64,000 nt of DNA from Flavimobilis sp052324925 (lineage in GTDB: Bacteria; Actinomycetota; Actinomycetes; Actinomycetales; Cellulomonadaceae), in the NCBI GenBank assembly GCA_052324925.1, contig JBQPRE010000002.1. One strand, written 5' to 3'. This document shows, piece by piece, positions 59,601-64,000 of this stretch (the stretch's first letter is position 1; the number at the start of each line of letters is the position of its first letter). The notes under the pieces were generated by a model. It made no database searches. It was given only the letters and a program-made list of their open reading frames with translations, and was not told the origin of the DNA. Made by a program: the position numbers and the translations under genes.

Positions 59601-60256
59601 GCGCAGGTATGCAGATCGCCATGAAGGATCTGGAGATTCGCGGCGCGGGGAACCTGCTCGGCGGCGAGCAGTCCGGTCATATCGCGGGCGTCGGCTTTGA
59701 TCTCTACGTGCGCATGGTGGGGGAGGCTGTGGCCGCCTACCGCGGCGACGCGGAAGAGGAGGCCCCCGAGGTGTCGATCGAGCTTCCGGTCGACGCGCAC
59801 GTGCCGCACGACTACATCGCGCACGAGAGGTTGCGTCTCGAGGCCTATCAGAAGATTGCGGCGGCGCAGTCGGACGACGTTCTGGCCGAGGTCCGCGCGG
59901 AGCTTGTCGATCGGTACGGGCCTGTTCCTCCGGCGGTTTCGGCACTGTTCGACGTCGCGTCGTTCCGGAACTTTGTGCGTGCGGCGGGCCTGCGCGATGT
60001 CACCGCGCAAGGTAAGCACATTCGCTTCGCACCGCTCGAGCTTCCCGAGTCGGCGACGATGCGACTGCAGCGGCTCTACCCGGGCACGATGCTCAAGCCG
60101 GCGATCCGTTCGATTCTCGTGCCGTTCCCGACGACTGCACGCGTGGGCGGACGTCCGCTGCACGGCGCGGAGGTTCTCGCGTGGGCGCGGCAGCTGGTGG
60201 AAGCGGTGGTGCTCGGGTCGGTCGCGGCGGCGGCCGCGCGCGGCGCTGGAGAGTAG
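56603..60256 (+). CDS. mfd: Transcription-repair coupling factor
   Basis: 1217-residue DNA translocase that removes stalled RNA polymerase and recruits UvrA. UvrB-like N-terminal domains contain AWETLPHERLSPRADT and RRGEFAVRGGILDVFP. The RNA-polymerase interaction domain starts near PGDYVVHEQHGVGRF. The superfamily 2 helicase motor has GDVGYGKTEIAVRAAF (motif I), IDEEQRFGVEH (motif II), SATPIPRTL (motif III) and QLRGRVGRGRDRAYAY (motif VI). TRG and C-terminal domains are complete. GGAGA precedes two adjacent ATGs; 56603 has the better spacing. In mycobacteria mfd and mazG are neighbours, but here two polysaccharide genes lie between them. Confidence 0.97.
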   Translation: MSLTGVLDLLRDDAAVAEAVDRVSARGALDVVAPAGVRLGLLALLAGARPPGRAASGSAPTSSDLATAYGTGRPLVVVTATGREADEMAAALSCYLPPDDVAVLPAWETLPHERLSPRADTVATRLGVMRRLVHPAAERGVDGPIRVLVVPVRSLLQPVVAGLGDLEPVQLRAGDRVDLTEVAQRLADAAYSRVDMVERRGEFAVRGGILDVFPPTEDHPVRIELWGEDVEEVRWFAVADQRSLEIAEHGLWAPPCRELLLTPDVRARAEALIQRLPGATEMLDRMAQGIAVEGMESLTPALVDEMIPVLDLVPDESLIVVADPERVRRRAYDLVATTEEFLAAAWTSAAAGAATPLDLSAASFLTIADLRDLAAVRGLGWWTLTPFAHGPEGEDVTVVDEDAPVLRVGARDVETYRGDLQRALDDVRGLQLAGWRLVLLTEGHGPARRMAEQLSAEGTAARLVSAVEGAPEGGVVHVLAASAGAGFVHPDLKLAVFSESDLTGRAGSSTRDMRRMPSKRRNVVDPLALRPGDYVVHEQHGVGRFVELVQRATGAGAKKAVREYLVVEYASSKRGQPGDRLFVPTDQLDQVTKYTGGESPSLNRMGGADWQKTKAKARKHVKEIAGELVRLYSARMATQGHAFGPDTPWQRELEDAFAYVETPDQLATIDEVKADMEKPVPMDRLVCGDVGYGKTEIAVRAAFKAVQDGKQVAVLVPTTLLVSQHVETFTERYAAFPVTVKALSRFQTDTEAEAVLAGLKDGSVDVVIGTHRLLTGLMRFKDLGLVIIDEEQRFGVEHKETLKQLRTNVDVLAMSATPIPRTLEMAVTGIREMSTLQTPPEERHPVLTYVGAYDEKQITAAVRRELLREGQVFYVHNKVDTISRAAARLHELVPEARIATAHGKMNETQLEQVIQDFWDKKFDVLVSTTIIETGLDISNANTLILERADVLGLSQLHQLRGRVGRGRDRAYAYFLYPPEKPLTETAHDRLATMAAHTDLGAGMQIAMKDLEIRGAGNLLGGEQSGHIAGVGFDLYVRMVGEAVAAYRGDAEEEAPEVSIELPVDAHVPHDYIAHERLRLEAYQKIAAAQSDDVLAEVRAELVDRYGPVPPAVSALFDVASFRNFVRAAGLRDVTAQGKHIRFAPLELPESATMRLQRLYPGTMLKPAIRSILVPFPTTARVGGRPLHGAEVLAWARQLVEAVVLGSVAAAAARGAGE

Positions 60257-60526
60257 GTCGGGGACGGCGGCTCAGTGCAAGAACCCGACATCCCGGGTGC
60301 TGCCAGAGTCGCTCATCCGCGCCCCCACCCTGCAGATACGGTCCCTCGCCCCACCCTCACCCCATTGCTTGAGCCTCATCCGCTCAGGTCACCCGACCCC
60401 CACCCCGCGCAGGGGTGCCGAGTGATCCCTTCTCGCTCCTAGTTTGGATCCTGCGAGGCCAGGGCTTCGCAGGAAGCGTGTGCGAGACGGCCACGCCAGC
60501 GAGTCAAGCGATGGGGAGCACGTCAC

Positions 60527-61012
60527 ATGGGTGCAGGGCGGATGCGTGCCGTGGGGGCGGCGCGCAAGGTCGTGGGTTACGCACCCGGGGCATGGGACCT
60601 CTTCCATGTGGGCCACCTCAATGTGCTGCGGCATGCGGCTGCGCGCTGTGACTACCTCATTGCGGGCGTCGTCGACGACGCGATGCTCGAGGCCGCGAAG
60701 GGGCGTCGGCCGGTCGTTCCTGCTCTGGAGCGGGCCGAGATCATCCGGAGCGTGCGCTTCGTCGACGAGGTCGTCGTCGAGACGCAGCCGGACAAGCTCC
60801 TCACGTGGCGCGAGCACCCGTTCGACCTCTTCTTCAAGGGCGACGACTGGCGGGGGACGCCGGCGGGCGCGGACCTCGAGCAGCGGTTCGGTGAGGTCGG
60901 CGTCGAGGTCGTCTACTTCCCGTACACGATGCACACATCGAGCACCCAGCTGCGTCGTGCGCTCACCCTCCTCGATCCAGCAGCGGCGCGCACGAGCGTC
61001 GCTGCCGAGTGA
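60527..61012 (+). CDS. TagD-like cytidylyltransferase
   Basis: 161-residue HxGH nucleotidyltransferase. GAWDLFHVGHLNVL (about residues 21-34) is the ATP/CTP-binding motif of glycerol-3-phosphate and ethanolamine-phosphate cytidylyltransferases, and TSSTQLRR near residue 140 corresponds to their ISTTxLRR motif. It should activate an alcohol phosphate, perhaps glycerol phosphate, with CTP. The CDP-alcohol transferase gene at 37801 could use the product. GTGA overlap with the sugar transferase gene. The upstream 270 bp hold a GGGTGAGG-type motif and a possible TAGTTT -10 box. Confidence 0.87.
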   Translation: MGAGRMRAVGAARKVVGYAPGAWDLFHVGHLNVLRHAAARCDYLIAGVVDDAMLEAAKGRRPVVPALERAEIIRSVRFVDEVVVETQPDKLLTWREHPFDLFFKGDDWRGTPAGADLEQRFGEVGVEVVYFPYTMHTSSTQLRRALTLLDPAAARTSVAAE

Positions 61013-62592
61013 CGGAGCAGGCCGTGGCTCACCAGGTAGGAACGTCGTTCCTGGGTGGACGTCGGCTCGTCGGCGACCACGATGTACGCCGCTTCTTCGA
61101 GAGCGTCGCGATCAAGCCCGTGCGGGACTTCGTCGCCGGCGACCGCGCGGGCGGGACCCCGTGGGTTGCGCAGCGCGCGACGCGACGCAGGCTCCTTCCC
61201 AGCATCCCGTGGACGGGCCGCTACTCCTCGCTGGTCGGAATGCTCGACGTCATGGCGATCGTCGCGGCTGCGGCCGTGGCGGTGCGTCCGTGGGCGGGCG
61301 GCGACCTGCTGGGCCGGACGGTGGTCGCGCTTCTTGTCTCGTTCCTGTGGGTCGGGGGGCTCATGGTCGACAAGACGCGCGACCGCCGGATCGTCGGCAT
61401 CGGTCTTGAGGAGTACGCGCGGGTGTGGCGTGCGAGCTGGCGCGTCGCCGCCGCGTTCGGCCTTGGTGCGTTCCTTGCGGGCGTTCCGGTTGACCGTTGG
61501 GTCGTGGTTCTGCTCATGGTCGTCGGGCTGCCGCTCGTGCTCCTTGCGCGCTACGGCGCGCGCACGTACCTGAGGTCGTTGCGCGACGAGGGACGTGCGT
61601 TGTCACGCCTTGTCGTTGCCGGCTCCCGGCGGTGCGTCGAAGAGTTGATCGACGAGCTCAACACCAACCCTCGGGCGGGCTACCTTGTCGTGGGTGCCTG
61701 TGTCCCGGGTGGCGATCCCCTCAGGGGTGAGTCGGTCGCGGGTGTCCCCGTTCTCGGCGATGTCCCCGACATCCCGCACCAGGTCAAGGTGGTACGGGCT
61801 CACGCGGTTGCGGTTGCTGGAGCGGACAGTCTCACCGCCGGAGTCGTTCGGGACTTGGGCTATCGCCTCGAGTCGACCGGAACTGATCTCATCGTCGCGC
61901 CCGGGCTGGTTGATGTGGCGGGGCCGCGGGTCGTGCTCAGCCCCGCCGAGGGATTGTCGCTCGTGCACGTCGACGCACCTCAGTTCACAGGGGTGCGGTA
62001 CGTCGCGAAGTCGGCGCTCGACCGCGGCTTGGCCCTCGTGGCTCTCCTCGTCCTCGGCCTGCCCATGCTCCTCATCGCCTTGCGGGTGCGGACGACGAGC
62101 GCAGGTCCCGTGCTCTACCGCCAGGAGCGGGTGGGCCGTGATGGGCGTCCCTTCAAGATGCTCAAGTTCCGGTCGATGCGCGTGGGCGCGGATGCCGAGC
62201 TTGATGAGCTGGCGGCGGCGAACGAGGCGGCAGGCCCGCTCTTCAAGATGCGGGACGACCCGCGTGTCACACCGACGGGCGCTGTGCTGCGTCGCTACTC
62301 GCTCGATGAGCTGCCGCAGCTGCTCAACGTGCTGCGGGGTGACATGAGCCTGGTGGGCCCGCGTCCGCCGCTTCCGTCGGAGGTCGCGCAGTACGACGGT
62401 CACGCGCCACGTCGCATGCTCGTCAAGCCGGGGCTCACCGGCTTGTGGCAGGTGTCGGGTCGCTCGGACCTCTCGTGGGAAGAGGGCCTGCGCAAGGACA
62501 TCTACTACGTCGAGAACTGGTCGATCGTCGGTGACGTGCTCATTCTCGCGAGGACTTTCCGCGCGGTGTTTGCACACGAGGGCGCGTACTGA
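61009..62592 (+). CDS. Undecaprenyl-phosphate sugar-1-phosphate transferase (WbaP/WcaJ-like)
   Basis: 527-residue polyprenyl-phosphate hexose-1-phosphate transferase that starts repeat-unit assembly. Four N-terminal helices (about 78-190) precede a Rossmann-like CoA-binding domain at about 200-320, another membrane helix near 345-365 and the catalytic bacterial sugar transferase domain. It has PVLYRQERVGRDGRPFKMLK, KFRSMR, RRYSLDELPQLLNVLRGDMS, LVGPRPPLP and KPGLTGLWQVSGRS. GTG start overlapping the previous stop. It is likely to add glucose- or galactose-1-phosphate, but the donor is not defined by sequence. Confidence 0.94.
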   Translation: MTEQAVAHQVGTSFLGGRRLVGDHDVRRFFESVAIKPVRDFVAGDRAGGTPWVAQRATRRRLLPSIPWTGRYSSLVGMLDVMAIVAAAAVAVRPWAGGDLLGRTVVALLVSFLWVGGLMVDKTRDRRIVGIGLEEYARVWRASWRVAAAFGLGAFLAGVPVDRWVVVLLMVVGLPLVLLARYGARTYLRSLRDEGRALSRLVVAGSRRCVEELIDELNTNPRAGYLVVGACVPGGDPLRGESVAGVPVLGDVPDIPHQVKVVRAHAVAVAGADSLTAGVVRDLGYRLESTGTDLIVAPGLVDVAGPRVVLSPAEGLSLVHVDAPQFTGVRYVAKSALDRGLALVALLVLGLPMLLIALRVRTTSAGPVLYRQERVGRDGRPFKMLKFRSMRVGADAELDELAAANEAAGPLFKMRDDPRVTPTGAVLRRYSLDELPQLLNVLRGDMSLVGPRPPLPSEVAQYDGHAPRRMLVKPGLTGLWQVSGRSDLSWEEGLRKDIYYVENWSIVGDVLILARTFRAVFAHEGAY

Positions 62593-62625
62593 CACGCAGA
62601 GCTCCGGGTCGGACTCACCCCCTGA

Positions 62626-62643
62626 CCGTCGTTCACACGACGG
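62626..62643. terminator. Hairpin after the sugar transferase gene
   Basis: CCGTCGT-TCAC-ACGACGG, perfect 7-bp stem, 33 bp after the stop. Confidence 0.65.
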
Positions 62644-62659
62644 CCGTCCGCCCCGGCCA

Positions 62660-62703
62660 GCGTCCGGGCTGTCGCCGACGAGTGGCGGCGCCAGCCCGGA
62701 CGC
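62660..62703. terminator. Second terminator before mazG
   Basis: Perfect 12-bp arms GCGTCCGGGCTG and CAGCCCGGACGC with a 20-nt GC-rich loop. Confidence 0.75.
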
Positions 62704-62734
62704 CAGGGGGCACTGTCATCCCGGACGCCAGGGG
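62695..62734. repeat. 15-bp direct repeat upstream of mazG
   Basis: CCCGGACGCCAGGGG at 62695-62709 and 62720-62734. The first copy overlaps the terminator arm. Confidence 0.85.
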
Positions 62735-62776
62735 CAACTCCATCCAGGCGGCCCCGCGGTCCGGGATGATGGCGTC

Positions 62777-63592
62777 ATGAGTGACGTGTGGGATGAGCTT
62801 GTTGGCACGATGGACCGCCTGCGGTCCCCGGGCGGGTGCTCGTGGGATGCGGAGCAGACGCACGAGAGCCTCGTGAGGTACCTCCTTGAGGAGTCGGCCG
62901 AGCTCGCCGAGGCGATCGAGCTGCGTGACCGGGCGGGTCTGCGTGAAGAGCTCGGCGATGTCCTGCTGCAGGTCGTGTTTCACGCGCGGATCGCGCAGGA
63001 GGACACCGCGGACCCCTTCACGATCGACGACGTCGTTGCTGACCTCACGTCGAAGCTCGTCCACCGGCACCCGCATGTCTTTGAGGGGGCCGCGATCATG
63101 GCGGATCGTGAGGCGCAGTGGGATGCGCTCAAGGCGCGGGAGAAGCAGCGCGAGTCGGTGCTCGATGGGATCCCCGCCGGGCTCGGGGCATTGGCCGCGG
63201 CGCAGAAGGTGCGGGGGAGGCTACGCCGAGCAGGGCTCCTTGACGCTGCGCTCGACGATGCTGTGCGTGCCGACGCTGCGCCCGCCGATGCCGTGCCTCA
63301 CCGCGTCCCCGCCGCCGTCGCCGACGCGCCCTCATCGCGCAACTCTCCGCAAGAATCCAGCGTGAACGTCGCAGCGGTTCTGGGGGATCGTCTCGAATCG
63401 CTCATCACGGACGCTGAAGCGGCGGGTGTGGACTTGGAAAGCGTGCTGCGGACTCGCACGTCGCGGCTGACTGCTGCCGCTCGGCGGCGCGAGGGGAGTG
63501 GGTCGGCGTCCGGCGAGGACGGTCGGACAGCGGGTCCTCCACCCGCTGAATATCTCGCGATGCGGACCGGCGGAGAAGATCCCATCTTGTAG
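62777..63592 (+). CDS. mazG: MazG-family nucleoside triphosphate pyrophosphohydrolase
   Basis: Hydrolyses abnormal or excess NTPs to monophosphates. 271 residues. The N-terminal all-alpha MazG domain has CSWDAEQTHESLVRYLLEES, AELAEAI and LREELGDVLLQVVFHA, giving the ExxE12-28ExxD metal motif. Only one such domain is present, as in mycobacterial MazG rather than the tandem E. coli form. The C-terminal 100 residues are a variable Ala-rich tail. ATG 62777 lies 6 nt after a GATGAT -10-like box, suggesting a leaderless mRNA. Ends at a hairpin at 63593. Confidence 0.93.
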   Translation: MSDVWDELVGTMDRLRSPGGCSWDAEQTHESLVRYLLEESAELAEAIELRDRAGLREELGDVLLQVVFHARIAQEDTADPFTIDDVVADLTSKLVHRHPHVFEGAAIMADREAQWDALKAREKQRESVLDGIPAGLGALAAAQKVRGRLRRAGLLDAALDDAVRADAAPADAVPHRVPAAVADAPSSRNSPQESSVNVAAVLGDRLESLITDAEAAGVDLESVLRTRTSRLTAAARRREGSGSASGEDGRTAGPPPAEYLAMRTGGEDPIL

Positions 63593-63624
63593 GACTCGCG
63601 CTCTCGGGCGGGTGCCCGCGAGTC
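63593..63624. terminator. Terminator after mazG
   Basis: 8-bp arms GACTCGCG and CGCGAGTC directly after the stop codon, with a GGGC/GCCC inner stem. Confidence 0.72.
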
Positions 63625-63648
63625 GACCAGTGCTGTCCTGCTCTCTCC

Positions 63649-63702
63649 CTTGCGGCTCTCGCAAGTTTCCGTAACCTTGCAGTACGCGACGGAGTCTTGC
63701 GG
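63649..63702 (+). promoter_or_regulatory. Amylase promoter with CTTGCRG operator boxes
   Basis: -35 TTGCGG (63650-63655), 16-bp spacer, -10 TAACCT (63672-63677). The -35 lies in the palindrome CTTGCG-N5-CGCAAG (63649-63665). Further CTTGCRG boxes are at 63676-63682 and 63696-63702. Similar CTTGCAG repeats control glucose repression of Streptomyces alpha-amylase genes through a LacI-type regulator. Confidence 0.65.
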
Positions 63703-63779
63703 GAGGCGACCGGCGCGGGCGCGACGAGGTCGTCGCGTCTCGGACGGGTCATCGACGACCCCGAGCAAGGAGCCCCCTG

Positions 63780-64000
63780 ATGCCTTACCCCTCGACCACC
63801 CCTTTCACGCCGACGCGTGAGCGTCGCGGCAGGCGGCTTCTGGCCGCCGCCGCGGCTGCCGCGCTTGCGGGATCGGGCCTCGCCGCTCTCGCGCTGCCGG
63901 CCCAGGGCGCAACGCCGCCCCCGGCCACCTCAGTCTCGTCGCCGAACGGTCGTGGCGACGTCATTCTCAACATGTTCCAGTGGTCCTGGAACTCGATCGC
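63780..64000 (+). CDS. Secreted alpha-amylase, 3' end outside window
   Basis: First 73 codons of a glycoside hydrolase family 13 enzyme. A twin-arginine-like or strongly basic signal peptide (TPTRERRGRRLLAAAAAAAL, cleavage probably after ALPAQGA near residue 43) is followed by GRGDVILNMFQWSWNSI, the first beta-strand of bacterial alpha-amylases. Start follows AAGGAG at 8-nt spacing. Catalytic residues lie beyond the window. It probably degrades starch outside the cell, under the carbon-source operator just upstream. Confidence 0.85.
   Translation, partial: MPYPSTTPFTPTRERRGRRLLAAAAAAALAGSGLAALALPAQGATPPPATSVSSPNGRGDVILNMFQWSWNSI

Noticed and set aside
58316..60163. 615-codon minus-strand frame opposite mfd
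   Set aside because: Antisense shadow; the mfd helicase motifs are intact on the plus strand.

Overview
High-GC, gene-dense actinobacterial chromosome. The pigment genes, cell-wall enzymes and gene order suggest a yellow- or orange-pigmented member of the Micrococcales (Cellulomonas/Sanguibacter-like). That placement is inferred from gene content, not from a marker gene. No rRNA, CRISPR array or intact insertion sequence is visible. One tRNA, Gln(UUG), is present.

Layout. 1-3.9 kb: end of a C50-carotenoid operon (phytoene synthase, phytoene desaturase, small lycopene cyclase subunit, cyclase-elongase fusion), every junction a 4-nt stop/start overlap. 4-11.2 kb: MMPL exporter, alanine dehydrogenase and a heterodimeric ABC exporter, all on the minus strand. 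11.2-36.4 kb: a housekeeping block in nearly the order known from Mycobacterium (protein mannosyltransferase, rsmI, metG, tatD, rpfB, rsmA, ispE, then tRNA-Gln, glmU, prs, rplY, pth). It is enlarged by two extra G5/lytic-transglycosylase genes beside rpfB, an ABC-F protein, a MarR regulator, an ABC-2 transporter, a DUF4914-type P-loop protein and a TetR regulator. 36.6-62.6 kb: an exopolysaccharide locus with glycosyltransferases, CDP-alcohol transferase, flippase, chain-length kinase, polymerase, initiating sugar-phosphate transferase and large secreted beta-rich proteins. It separates pth from mfd and mfd from mazG. 63.8 kb to the end: start of a secreted alpha-amylase gene.

Genes working together. 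The carotenoid enzymes should extend and cyclise lycopene to a C50 pigment. The exopolysaccharide genes form a Wzx/Wzy-type pathway: a membrane sugar-phosphate transferase starts the repeat unit, five glycosyltransferase genes extend it, the flippase and polymerase export and join it, and a Wzz/Wzc-like kinase sets length. A TagD-like nucleotidyltransferase and a CDP-alcohol transferase suggest a phospho-alcohol substituent. Three tandem G5-domain enzymes remodel peptidoglycan.

Regulation visible in the DNA. Many genes look leaderless, with a TAnnnT-like -10 box ending 6 or 7 nt before the start codon. A palindrome fills the promoter spacer of the MMPL gene, a MarR-type palindrome overlaps its own gene's promoter, CTTGCRG boxes surround the amylase promoter, and rplY has a long structured leader. 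Terminators are GC-rich palindromes without U-tracts.
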